Below are positions 8,052-15,913 of a DNA stretch of 26,164 nt, in pieces. The translations under genes and the position numbers were made by a program. Source of the DNA: Croceimicrobium sp965658965 (GTDB taxonomy: Bacteria; Bacteroidota; Bacteroidia; Flavobacteriales; Schleiferiaceae); NCBI GenBank assembly GCA_965658965.1, contig CBFHVV010000038.1, forward strand, positions 1 through 26,164, in the 5' to 3' direction. How positions within the stretch are numbered: position 1 is the stretch's first letter; each line of letters starts with the position of its first letter. Below the pieces are notes generated by a model. That model was not told the origin of the DNA. It made no database searches and worked only from the letters and a program-made list of their open reading frames with translations.

Positions 8052-9568
8052 ACGAAGCTGCACCAGTAGGCATGGTTTGGGCCACGGCCATTATGCTAGC
8101 TGCTTTTATGGGGCTTACCCTTTTTTTTGTTATTCGCGGTGCATTGCGAACCAAAAATATAGATGACTATGCACTGGGAAGTATTGCTTTTTCCCCTATT
8201 TCCATTGGCTTAGCCCTAGCCGCTTCCATGACTAGTGCAGCAACTTTTATTATCAATCCTGGCATTATTGCATATTTCGGCCTCCCCGCTATTATTTCTT
8301 ATGCCGTAATTCTACCTATTGCCGCTTTAATTTCCTTGGTGCTTTTAACCAAAGGCTTCCGAAAACATGGCAATACCGCGAAAGCCCTAACCATGGCGCA
8401 GTGGATGGGTACCCGTTTTAAAAGCATCGCCATGGAACGCTATTTTGCCTTTCTTTCTTTATTGTTAATCACCTTTATCGTTCTCATTTGTGTAGGCCTC
8501 ACCCAAGTAATAGCTAAAAGCCTCGACGCCAATCCAGTCTACGTTTTACTTGGTATAGTAGTTTTTGTTTTTGGTTATATGATGTTTGGCGGCGCCAACT
8601 CCATGGTTTATACCAATACAATACAAGCTAGTTTAATGCTAGTTGTAGCCTTTGTTTTGCTGGGTTCGGGTTACGAGCATTTTAGTGAGGGGGTAAAGGG
8701 TTTTATCGATAAGCTTGCGGCAATAGATCCAAATTTAGTGGCTACGAAAAATGCGGAAAGTCCGCTATTTCGCGATTTTTTCGAAATTGTTTTTTGTCAA
8801 ATTATTATTGGTATTGCCGTTATATTTCAACCGCATATTATTACCAAATCACTATTGCTGAAAAAGGAGAGCGATGTAAATAAGTACTTGCTCACGGGTA
8901 TTCTAGTAGAAATTATTTTTTTTCTAGTAGTTATTGTGGGGCTCTACGCACGTATTGAGTTTCCATCTCTGCAAATTAATGGTGAGGCCCTTAAAGTAGA
9001 TGAGGTAGTATCTACTTATGTGGTAAATGAGTTTCCTGTGTATCTAGGCTTGCTGGTTGTATTGGGTCTTATTTCGGCTGGGATTTCTACTTTAGAAGGC
9101 TTGATCCAAAGTTTAAGCACCACCATCACCGCAGATATTATCTTGCCTTTAAGTGGTCGAAAAAAGGCCGAGACCATGGTGGAAATGAAAAAGCAAGTAG
9201 GTCTCAACCGCTGGGTGATAGTGGTTTTGGCTAGTATATCTTTTCTTTTTTCATATCAGCAAATAGTAGAACCTGATTTAAGTGTAGCAATTTTTGCCCA
9301 AAACGGTGTTTATGCTTATTTCGCTGCGGCTTGTGTTCCCGTTTGTATAGGTCTTTTTTTTCCTAAGGCTCATTCTTTTGCGGCTTTGTCCGCTGCAATT
9401 GGAGCGGTAGTGGTTCACTTTTCGATTTATTACTTAAGGCTAGGATCTTATATGCAAATGGAAACCCGAAACCCTGCTATTCCCGCTACCTTCGCCATAT
9501 TTTCGGCGATTCTTTTAGCCTTAATCGTGCAGCAATTTTATAAGAATAAATCTTTCGAAGATGTTTAG
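8048..9568 (+). CDS. sodium:solute symporter (SSS family)
   Basis: A 506-residue integral membrane protein with about 13 hydrophobic helices, the size and layout of the SSS family (PutP, ActP, PanF relatives). The second helix region LALAASMTSAATFIINPG carries the Ser/Thr-rich sodium-site pattern of the family, and a short hydrophilic loop precedes ITKSLLLKKESDVNKYL, also typical. It should bring a small solute, most likely an organic acid, into the cytoplasm with sodium. It overlaps the hydrolase gene by 4 bases and the ligase gene by 8, so it is translated with them, which supports import of the ligase's substrate. Specificity cannot be read from the sequence. Confidence 0.9.
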   Translation: MNEAAPVGMVWATAIMLAAFMGLTLFFVIRGALRTKNIDDYALGSIAFSPISIGLALAASMTSAATFIINPGIIAYFGLPAIISYAVILPIAALISLVLLTKGFRKHGNTAKALTMAQWMGTRFKSIAMERYFAFLSLLLITFIVLICVGLTQVIAKSLDANPVYVLLGIVVFVFGYMMFGGANSMVYTNTIQASLMLVVAFVLLGSGYEHFSEGVKGFIDKLAAIDPNLVATKNAESPLFRDFFEIVFCQIIIGIAVIFQPHIITKSLLLKKESDVNKYLLTGILVEIIFFLVVIVGLYARIEFPSLQINGEALKVDEVVSTYVVNEFPVYLGLLVVLGLISAGISTLEGLIQSLSTTITADIILPLSGRKKAETMVEMKKQVGLNRWVIVVLASISFLFSYQQIVEPDLSVAIFAQNGVYAYFAAACVPVCIGLFFPKAHSFAALSAAIGAVVVHFSIYYLRLGSYMQMETRNPAIPATFAIFSAILLALIVQQFYKNKSFEDV

Positions 9569-11060
9569 TAGTACCGATTGGTTTGCCAAGTGGAGTGTTT
9601 ATTCGCCCAATAAAATGGCGGTAAAAGATGCCTCAACGGGAGAAAGCTTAAGCTTTGCCGAATTAAATCGCAAAGGCGAGCAATTGGCGCTCTATCTGCA
9701 AGGACAAAAGAAAATTAAAAAAGGGGATCGAGTAGCAGTTTTATCTGACTTTGGTTTGCCCTATTTTATTCTTTTTGCAGCGGCGCAAAAGCTTGGATTT
9801 ATTCTCGTTCCCTTTAATCAGCGCTTGGCTGCGCGTGAGATCGAATACTTACTTGAAAATAGTGAGCCTAATTTGTTTTTGTCGGAGAGAAAATATCAAT
9901 CACTGGCCGAGGCTGCTAATAAAGAGACTAAGATTCCAAGCTTCCCTATAGAAAGGATTGAAGATTGGACCGAAATGAATTTAGGAGATACCATTGCAGA
10001 GGGACCAGCCTTAGAAGACCCGATTTTTATTCTTTACACATCTGGAACCACCGGATTCCCCAAAGGCGCAATATACACCCACCAAATGATGATGTGGAAT
10101 AGCGTTAATACCGCTTTGCGTTTAAATGTGCGGGCGAGTGATCATACCTTAATGGTGATGCCGCCTTTTCATACTGGTGGATGGAACGTTTTAACGACGC
10201 CCTTTTTACATTTTGGCGCCTCGGTAACCGTTTTGCCAAAATTTGAAGCAGATGAGGCTTTAAGTTTATTGGAAAGTGAAGGAGCAACCTTGTTTATGGC
10301 GGTTCCGACCATGGTGCGAATGCTAGCCGATTGTGCGCATTTCGATAAAGTTGAATTGCCAGCACTGCGCAACTTTATTGTAGGGGGTGAGGCGCTACCT
10401 ATTCCGCTTATTGAAAAGTGGGCCACCAAAGGAGTAATGATTCGCCAGGGCTACGGTTTAACTGAAGTGGGTACCAATGTTACTTCCTTGCCAGCAGAAG
10501 ATGCGATTCGAAAGCGTGGATCAATAGGCTTCCCCAATTTTTACATAGAAAGTAAATTGGTTAAAGAAGATGGAGTAGAGGCCGGTATTAATGAAACGGC
10601 CGAACTTTGGTTGCGTGGTCCGGTCGTAACGCCTGGTTATTGGCGCAACCCAGAAGCAAGTGCTAAAAGCTTGGTAAACGGCTGGTTTAGAACGGGTGAC
10701 CTTTTGCGAAAAGACGAAGAGGGTTACCTTTATGTAGTAGATCGGATAAAAAACATGTTTATTTCTGGCGGTGAAAACGTTTACCCAGCAGAGGTCGAAA
10801 AATACCTTGGGAATCACCCGAATATTAGGGAAGTAGCGGTGGTTGGCGTGAAAGACAAGAAATGGGGTGAAGTAGGCAAGGCTATTATCGTAAGCGCATC
10901 TACTTTAAGTGGCGAAGAACTGCATGCCTATTGTGTGGAAGGATTGGCAAAATTTAAAATCCCTAAAAGCTTTGTTTTTGTAGATCAACTGCCCCTTACC
11001 GATAGTGGAAAAATTGATAGAAAGAGATTGCTTATTGAGCTACCTATCTCAGAAAGCTAG
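9561..11060 (+). CDS. AMP-dependent acyl-CoA ligase (class I adenylate-forming enzyme)
   Basis: A 499-residue member of the ANL superfamily. The phosphate-binding loop YTSGTTGFPKG (159-169), the A5 motif QGYGLTEVG, the hinge-region motifs GWFRTGDL and VDRIKNMFISGGENVYP, and the C-terminal catalytic lysine region LTDSGKIDRK are all intact, as in medium/long-chain fatty-acyl or aryl-CoA ligases. The expected reaction is carboxylate + ATP + CoA to acyl-CoA + AMP + PPi in the cytoplasm. Its start lies inside the end of the symporter gene (8-base overlap), strong evidence for coupled uptake and activation. It closes the operon; no clear terminator was seen after it. Confidence 0.92.
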   Translation: MFSSTDWFAKWSVYSPNKMAVKDASTGESLSFAELNRKGEQLALYLQGQKKIKKGDRVAVLSDFGLPYFILFAAAQKLGFILVPFNQRLAAREIEYLLENSEPNLFLSERKYQSLAEAANKETKIPSFPIERIEDWTEMNLGDTIAEGPALEDPIFILYTSGTTGFPKGAIYTHQMMMWNSVNTALRLNVRASDHTLMVMPPFHTGGWNVLTTPFLHFGASVTVLPKFEADEALSLLESEGATLFMAVPTMVRMLADCAHFDKVELPALRNFIVGGEALPIPLIEKWATKGVMIRQGYGLTEVGTNVTSLPAEDAIRKRGSIGFPNFYIESKLVKEDGVEAGINETAELWLRGPVVTPGYWRNPEASAKSLVNGWFRTGDLLRKDEEGYLYVVDRIKNMFISGGENVYPAEVEKYLGNHPNIREVAVVGVKDKKWGEVGKAIIVSASTLSGEELHAYCVEGLAKFKIPKSFVFVDQLPLTDSGKIDRKRLLIELPISES

Positions 11061-11138
11061 TACTAAAAGAATGACCTAACTGTCTTTTGGGGACTTAAAC
11101 TAAGCGAGTAGGGATTGCACCTAATCACTAGTTGGGCC

Positions 11139-11201
11139 TTCTACTGAAAATGAAATTCACGTATCTTATCTTCGCTTCAGCAATACCGCCCAGACGTTGA
11201 T
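11139..11201. repeat. 63-base direct repeat, copy 1
   Basis: This 63-base segment matches 12042-12104 at 60 of 63 positions in the same orientation. The two copies stand 903 bases apart and bracket the gene at 11284-11985. Its reverse complement is an open frame reading LGGIAEAKIRYVN and stopping a few codons later, so it may be the tail of a lost gene. A GTTGGGC heptamer lies just before it (11131-11137) and another just after it (11209-11215). Confidence 0.9.
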
Positions 11202-11215
11202 AAAAACCGTTGGGC
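11188..11215. repeat. bulged hairpin ending in GTTGGGC
   Basis: GCCCA-g-ACG (11188-11196) pairs with CGT-TGGGC (11208-11215) over 8 base pairs with one bulged G and an 11-base loop. It overlaps the right end of repeat copy 1 and is absent from copy 2, which diverges from copy 1 just after 12104. No T run follows. The shape resembles a folded recombination site more than a terminator, but this is a single small hairpin and could be accidental. Confidence 0.35.
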
Positions 11216-11283
11216 AAAATATCACAAATAAGAGAAACGATTAAATTATCCAGCAAACAAACGAAAAGGATAAAACTAAAAAT

Positions 11284-11985
11284 ATGAACAGAGCTCTACA
11301 GGTTAGTTATTGCAAAGCATGTAAACATGGTGAATTTGAATTTGAAAAAGGCTTCATCTGTGGTCTAATCAATGACCTTCCAACATTCACAAAAACTTGT
11401 AATGACTACTCAAGGGATTCTGAAAAGGTTTTAAAGATTAGAAAAGAGCTAAGAAATAAAAGAACACATGGTTCAAAAGTCAACTACCAAAGAGAATTTA
11501 AACTACGTCAGAAACCAAGAATTCCTTACACAGTTAGTTTTTCAAAACAAAAAATGCTCTACACCATTTTAGGTTTAAATATTTTTTTAGCCCTAGGTTT
11601 ACTATCCGAATTCGAAGCTCAAGACCTACTGACTCTTTGGTCTTTAGCTTTATTCTTGACGCTTAACTTGTTCTTCATTTTTTATTTTAAAAAGAGCCTT
11701 GGGAATCAAAATTCAATAAAACTCAAGACTAGTGGTATTGAAGTCAATGGAGTATTTAAAGGTTGGGACAACTACCTAGGGTATAGTTATATTAGAGAAG
11801 AGGATTATAGTTGGCATAAGACGAATAATAGGATTGACGGAGGACCTGAGGTCAATCATTTTTTAGAAATTGAGCTAATTGGGGCTCCTAATAAATTCAG
11901 ATATAATTTAAACGAGCTAACCGATAGTAAAGAGAATATCCTTGGAAGCTTGCTCTGGTATGAAAGAGAATTTAGTAAAAAATAA
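11284..11985 (+). CDS. two-helix membrane protein with N-terminal Cys motif, probably acquired
   Basis: A 233-residue protein of unknown function. The N-terminus has four cysteines spaced as a metal site (C10-x2-C13, C26, C39 in YCKACKHG, FICGL and KTCND), an arrangement I associate with uncharacterised Bacteroidetes membrane proteins. Two hydrophobic helices follow (about 91-108 and 115-135), and the C-terminal half, beginning IKLKTSGIEVNG, looks like beta-rich PH-type structure. Composition differs from its neighbours: it is AT-rich and nearly all arginines are AGA or AGG, whereas flanking genes use CGC, CGT and CGA freely. It is bracketed by the 63-base direct repeats. These points suggest recent acquisition as a unit. 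A role in immunity or stress is possible but unsupported. Confidence 0.75.
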   Translation: MNRALQVSYCKACKHGEFEFEKGFICGLINDLPTFTKTCNDYSRDSEKVLKIRKELRNKRTHGSKVNYQREFKLRQKPRIPYTVSFSKQKMLYTILGLNIFLALGLLSEFEAQDLLTLWSLALFLTLNLFFIFYFKKSLGNQNSIKLKTSGIEVNGVFKGWDNYLGYSYIREEDYSWHKTNNRIDGGPEVNHFLEIELIGAPNKFRYNLNELTDSKENILGSLLWYEREFSKK

Positions 11986-12041
11986 AATGTGCCCATCAAC
12001 AAATAAACGCAAGGCGGTTACTTACGTTTACAAATGATACA

Positions 12042-12104
12042 TTCTACTGAAAATGAGATTCACGTATCTTATCTTCGCTTCAGCAATGCCGCCCAGACCT
12101 TGAT
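12042..12104. repeat. 63-base direct repeat, copy 2
   Basis: This is the downstream partner of 11139-11201 (three mismatches). Identity stops abruptly at both ends. On the minus strand it is open, reads LGGIAEAKIRYVN as in copy 1, and stops at 12028-12030. It lies in the gap between the AGA-rich membrane protein gene and the helical-repeat protein gene at 12174. Confidence 0.9.
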
Positions 12105-12173
12105 TCAAATCATTAATAGGGTTAAAATCATAATACTCAAGGTAGATTAAATGTGGCTTATTACTTTTAAGCC

Positions 12174-13610
12174 ATGAAGCAGAAATTATCCAAGTTTAGT
12201 GCTTTCGCAGGTAACCTTTTTCCACATGAGGTGCACTTTTTAGCGAGCGTTGCCAATTTTCAAAGCGAAGAGAATAAAGCAATTTTTGATACCATCTTAT
12301 ATAATATTGCGCATCGCGAAAAGCCAAAAAGTTTTGATGCCTCCATAGATAGACGCAAATATTCCAACCTAAAGAAATGGATGGAGGAAAGATTGCAAGA
12401 GTCAGATGTTGATCAGCAGCTATTGGTTATTCAACAATTGGAAGCAAAAGTGCTTTTAGATCAGGTGGATAAACGCACCGAGACGGAAATTCATAAGTGG
12501 CTGCAGAAAGGTAAGCCTAGCCATTTTTACTTTCGAAAAATTTATGAGCTGGCTCAGCATTACGAGCACTTCTTATTAATTCGTTTACGAGAAAAAAGCG
12601 CTAGTGTTGTAGCAGATTATCTGCACGCCCATCGGGCCGATTTCATTAATGCGCAAGAGGTTTTTAATAAGCTACAACAAGCTACCGCCGATATAATTAG
12701 TCAGTACCGTAATCGGGCGGAATCTTTAGAAAACTGGGAAGACTTCCTTTCTAAAATCGTTTATAGTTCTCGCATAGATGGCATGAACCAGTATTCGGCT
12801 TTTATACGTTTATCGCTTTTGTATTTTAATTTGGGCAACTTTACGAAGCTAAAAAGGCTTTACAATGCGATTGATCAAAAATTTAAAGAAGGCCGGTATT
12901 ATTCCAAGCGAATTTTAACCAATTATTACGCTAACCGATTATTGTACCTCAGCCGTTTTAGTAGCTTGGATGAAGCGGAGCAATATGGCTATTTAAGCCT
13001 GCGCTACAAAAATGCAGATTACCTCTTTTACCTTACCAACTTGGGAGCAGTGCTACTGCGACAAGGAAAAAGCGAGCAAGCCTTAAAGCTTTTACGCGAG
13101 GCCTTCCCAGAAATGCATCAAAGTGCGAGCCTTCATAATAAGATCGGTTTTATAGCCTTCTACATAAAGTGCATGATTGATATAGGAAGAGTGAGCGATG
13201 CCGAGGATTTTGCCGACTCTTTCTTAAAGGCATACAGTAAAGAAGTACTAAATGGTAGGTGGCATCTGTTTTTTGTGGCCTATTTCCGCGCCTTAATGAT
13301 ACAGGAGAAATATGGTCGATTGCTTTATCTAGCTCGTCAGTTTAAAATTGAAAGCTTGGACAGGAGCAATCGTTTTAATAGTTCTTATTTACCCACCATT
13401 AGCTGGTACATTAGTGTAGCTCGCTTTATAGAAAGAGGTGCTAATGTTGAAGATCTGATTTTTGAAATGAAAGAGGCGGTAGCTGGTATAGAGTTCGAAA
13501 ATAAAAGGAGTGATCGCTTGCAGCGCATTTACGAGGAATTAATTCCAATTGCTCCGGCAGATCTGAAAAAAGGAAAGTCAGCCATCTTTAGTGGAAGTTT
13601 AAATAATTGA
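12174..13610 (+). CDS. uncharacterised helical-repeat (TPR-like) protein
   Basis: A 478-residue soluble protein with no signal peptide or membrane segment. It is almost entirely helical, with paired-helix units in the second half, for example YFNLGNFTKLKRLYNAI, LTNLGAVLLRQGKSEQALK and AFYIKCMIDIGRVSDAEDF, spaced about 35 residues apart as in tetratricopeptide repeats. Such proteins scaffold protein complexes, but no partner can be read from the sequence. The N-terminal half (LSKFSAFAGNLFPHEVHFL) is not a domain I recognise. The ATG at 12174 is the first in frame. It stands apart from its neighbours (188 bases before, 156 after) and is probably transcribed alone. Confidence 0.7.
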   Translation: MKQKLSKFSAFAGNLFPHEVHFLASVANFQSEENKAIFDTILYNIAHREKPKSFDASIDRRKYSNLKKWMEERLQESDVDQQLLVIQQLEAKVLLDQVDKRTETEIHKWLQKGKPSHFYFRKIYELAQHYEHFLLIRLREKSASVVADYLHAHRADFINAQEVFNKLQQATADIISQYRNRAESLENWEDFLSKIVYSSRIDGMNQYSAFIRLSLLYFNLGNFTKLKRLYNAIDQKFKEGRYYSKRILTNYYANRLLYLSRFSSLDEAEQYGYLSLRYKNADYLFYLTNLGAVLLRQGKSEQALKLLREAFPEMHQSASLHNKIGFIAFYIKCMIDIGRVSDAEDFADSFLKAYSKEVLNGRWHLFFVAYFRALMIQEKYGRLLYLARQFKIESLDRSNRFNSSYLPTISWYISVARFIERGANVEDLIFEMKEAVAGIEFENKRSDRLQRIYEELIPIAPADLKKGKSAIFSGSLNN

Positions 13611-13766
13611 TATTCAATAGAAAGTACGGTCCGATAGGTTGTTTTCGCCCTTTTGTCAAGATGCGTGAGTTATTTCATTGAGGCTTGCTGCTAAGAGGCA
13701 ATCTTAACTTAGTAAGATATTTAACAGGGGTGACAACCTACAACTATAACACTTAAAGAAATTACA

Positions 13767-14273
13767 ATGAAAAAATTCAAATTCTGGACCCTAGCCTTAG
13801 TAAGTCTTTCCTTTTTTATGGTCTCTTGCGAGGACGAAGATGAAACCGTAGACACCCCGGTGCAGCAAGCGGTCGGTATTCAAGGCGAGTGGGCATCAGC
13901 GGGTAACGACGTAGCACCAATCCTAGCCTCCCTTTTTGGAACCGATTCAATTTACGCTAATTTCCGTACCGACTTTAGTTATACCGTAGAGCAGTATGAT
14001 ACCAACGGAGCAAAGCTTACACTTTCTGGGGTGTATACCCAAACCAAATCTAGCGAAGGTGAAATTTACACCATTGAGGTGAATCAAAGTTCTCCAGCGG
14101 CATTAGTAAGTGAAGGCATTTTTGAAGTGTCAGGATCTGTGATGCGTTATGAAATTGTGCAAACTAGCCCAGATATCGGTGCAACACCTCCTACACCAGC
14201 CGATGGCTTTGGAAGTTCAAACGGCGGCGCATTAGGGACTATCAATATTCAAACTTATCGAGAATTAAACTAA
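13767..14273 (+). CDS. small lipoprotein, lipocalin-like
   Basis: A 168-residue predicted lipoprotein. The signal peptide MKKFKFWTLALVSLSFFMVSC ends in a lipobox with Cys21, followed by an acidic stretch EDEDETVDT; acidic residues directly after the cysteine match the Bacteroidetes pattern linked to surface export of lipoproteins. The rest, starting IQGEWASAGND, alternates in a beta-strand pattern like small lipocalin-type domains, with a Gly/Pro-rich loop near the end (about 142-158). No ligand is evident. A strong terminator directly follows, separating it from the barrel gene. Confidence 0.75.
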   Translation: MKKFKFWTLALVSLSFFMVSCEDEDETVDTPVQQAVGIQGEWASAGNDVAPILASLFGTDSIYANFRTDFSYTVEQYDTNGAKLTLSGVYTQTKSSEGEIYTIEVNQSSPAALVSEGIFEVSGSVMRYEIVQTSPDIGATPPTPADGFGSSNGGALGTINIQTYRELN

Positions 14274-14290
14274 GCCCCCTTAGTTTATCC

Positions 14291-14322
14291 AGAAGGCAGA
14301 ATTTATTCTGCCTTCTTTTTTT
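14291..14322 (+). terminator. strong intrinsic terminator after the lipoprotein gene
   Basis: A perfect 11-base-pair stem, AGAAGGCAGAA (14291-14301) and TTCTGCCTTCT (14306-14316), with a 4-base loop and a run of T's to 14322. It lies 18 bases after the lipoprotein stop and ends only 17 bases before the next start codon, so it also controls whether transcription from upstream reaches the barrel gene. Confidence 0.9.
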
Positions 14323-14339
14323 AATCTTAATTTTTAGCC

Positions 14340-15911
14340 ATGAAAAAGCTCTGTGGGGCCTTGCTTATTTTATTACTTGCTTTACCGTCCCAAGCGCAAG
14401 TGCAAGCTGGGGAGGGTATAAAGGTTTTTGATAGTGAAATTCCGCAACACAGTGAGCGAGAATTTCAGTTTCTGGCGTACTGGTATAGTCAAGGCGTGTC
14501 ATCTAACTATTATCCTAGCAATGACTTCTTAAAGGGACAGGTTTTTGGTCGTTTATTTGGACAAAATACGACCACCACTTCGGATACAAATACCAGCTAT
14601 TATGTAGAACAAAGATTACTTCCCTTTTTCATCTATCAACCTAAACTCTTTAACGGACGAGCGATCTTAAGGGCCTCTTTTGAAATAGATTTTACTTGGG
14701 GCGATGTTTCTTACGGAACTGGCGGCAACTTTGGTGGTGCTATTTCTGGCGATCAAGTAAACATTCAAACCCAAAACGTAGAGTTAGAACTTATTCCCTA
14801 TAAAAACTGGACGGTAAACATAGGCTTGCAGAGGATGTATGACTCTCCTTATAATCCATACCGTACCTTATTTGGCACCCTTACGGAGACGGGTTACAGG
14901 TTAATGTATTGGGGGACGGATGCTACTGGTATCTCGGCGCGCTACCAAGGTGATTTTAATCGCTGGAAGTTTGGAGCATGGAAGTTTTACGAAAATCAAA
15001 TTCAGGAAAACGACGACGTAAGTATGTACGAGATTATGTACGAGCGCGACATTAGTGCCAATTGGCGCTGGGGCGGATCGGTTAATTACGTGCGCGATAG
15101 AGCAAACGGAGAGGGCGGGCCATCCATTTTGGGCCAAGGCTTAAACTCTACCTTGAGTGATTATAACGGCTCTTTTCGTTTTCCTTTAGGCGGAAACCCT
15201 TATAAGGCAGATATTTTTTGGTTAGGCACTTTTTGGTCACGGAATCCAGACTTTATTAGTGACCGTTTTATGATGACGGGTTTTGTAAATTATAATTTAG
15301 GAAGTGTTGATACTTTGGTAGAAGGCGACTTATACGCGCAAAGAGCAACAGTAGGCGGTTTTGCCTTAAATCTTAAATCAGGTTATCGCTACGGTAAAAC
15401 TAAGGGTGATGTAATTACCACCGATTTAATTTATTCAACCGGGGATAATAATGGCATAAGTGACAATAATTTTAGCGGAGTTATGACTGGCAATAATTGG
15501 GGAGCACCGGTAAGTGTTTGGATTAGTCATGGTTCTTATATTTTATTTCCACATGGTAACGTGGTAAACCGTTTTGTAGCCGCGGTTAACGATATTTCTA
15601 ATTTAGGTTATGGCCTTACAGGAGGCACTTTAAACTGGCATTACGACATCAGCCCTAATAAGCTAAACTTTAAAATGGGTACCGCTGCCGCCTTAAGCAA
15701 TGTGGCTACTAGAGGTGGAGGTAATCTGTTGGGGGTGGAAGCGAATGGTAGAATTAGTTGGACACCTAAAGTGTATATGAATTTAGAGTTGCACGCAGCC
15801 TATATGTGGTTGGGCGACTTTTACGATAGTCCTAGAGTTAACGGTGGCTCTAACGTGCGGCCCAGCAACCCTTGGACAGTATTTGTGGGCTACAAATGGT
15901 TAATGTTTTAG
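14340..15911 (+). CDS. outer-membrane beta-barrel protein
   Basis: A 523-residue protein with a signal peptide (MKKLCGALLILLLALPSQA, cut probably near residue 19-21) and then a long series of amphipathic strands rich in Tyr, Trp, Gly and Asn, such as KNWTVNIGLQRMY, FNRWKFGAWKFYENQ and WRWGGSVNYVRD. The C-terminus NPWTVFVGYKWLMF ends on Phe, the classic barrel-assembly signal. The overall look is like alginate-export-type or other porin-like barrels, but I cannot give a substrate. The start is 17 bases after a strong terminator and the gene is followed after 2 bases by a lipoprotein hydrolase, so the two are likely co-expressed and may act together at the outer membrane. Confidence 0.85.
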   Translation: MKKLCGALLILLLALPSQAQVQAGEGIKVFDSEIPQHSEREFQFLAYWYSQGVSSNYYPSNDFLKGQVFGRLFGQNTTTTSDTNTSYYVEQRLLPFFIYQPKLFNGRAILRASFEIDFTWGDVSYGTGGNFGGAISGDQVNIQTQNVELELIPYKNWTVNIGLQRMYDSPYNPYRTLFGTLTETGYRLMYWGTDATGISARYQGDFNRWKFGAWKFYENQIQENDDVSMYEIMYERDISANWRWGGSVNYVRDRANGEGGPSILGQGLNSTLSDYNGSFRFPLGGNPYKADIFWLGTFWSRNPDFISDRFMMTGFVNYNLGSVDTLVEGDLYAQRATVGGFALNLKSGYRYGKTKGDVITTDLIYSTGDNNGISDNNFSGVMTGNNWGAPVSVWISHGSYILFPHGNVVNRFVAAVNDISNLGYGLTGGTLNWHYDISPNKLNFKMGTAAALSNVATRGGGNLLGVEANGRISWTPKVYMNLELHAAYMWLGDFYDSPRVNGGSNVRPSNPWTVFVGYKWLMF

Positions 15912-15913
15912 TT

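Noticed and set aside
5249..11060. Olefin biosynthesis operon (OleABCD)
   Set aside because: The class list is similar (KASIII, hydrolase, ligase, SDR), but OleD is an extended SDR of a different type, the KASIII lacks the OleA catalytic His and Asn, the ligase looks like an ordinary acyl-CoA ligase and a transporter is included.
11061..12173. Complete integron gene cassette
   Set aside because: Only one side shows GTTRRRY cores with a hairpin; no matching core was found after the gene and no integrase is in the window.
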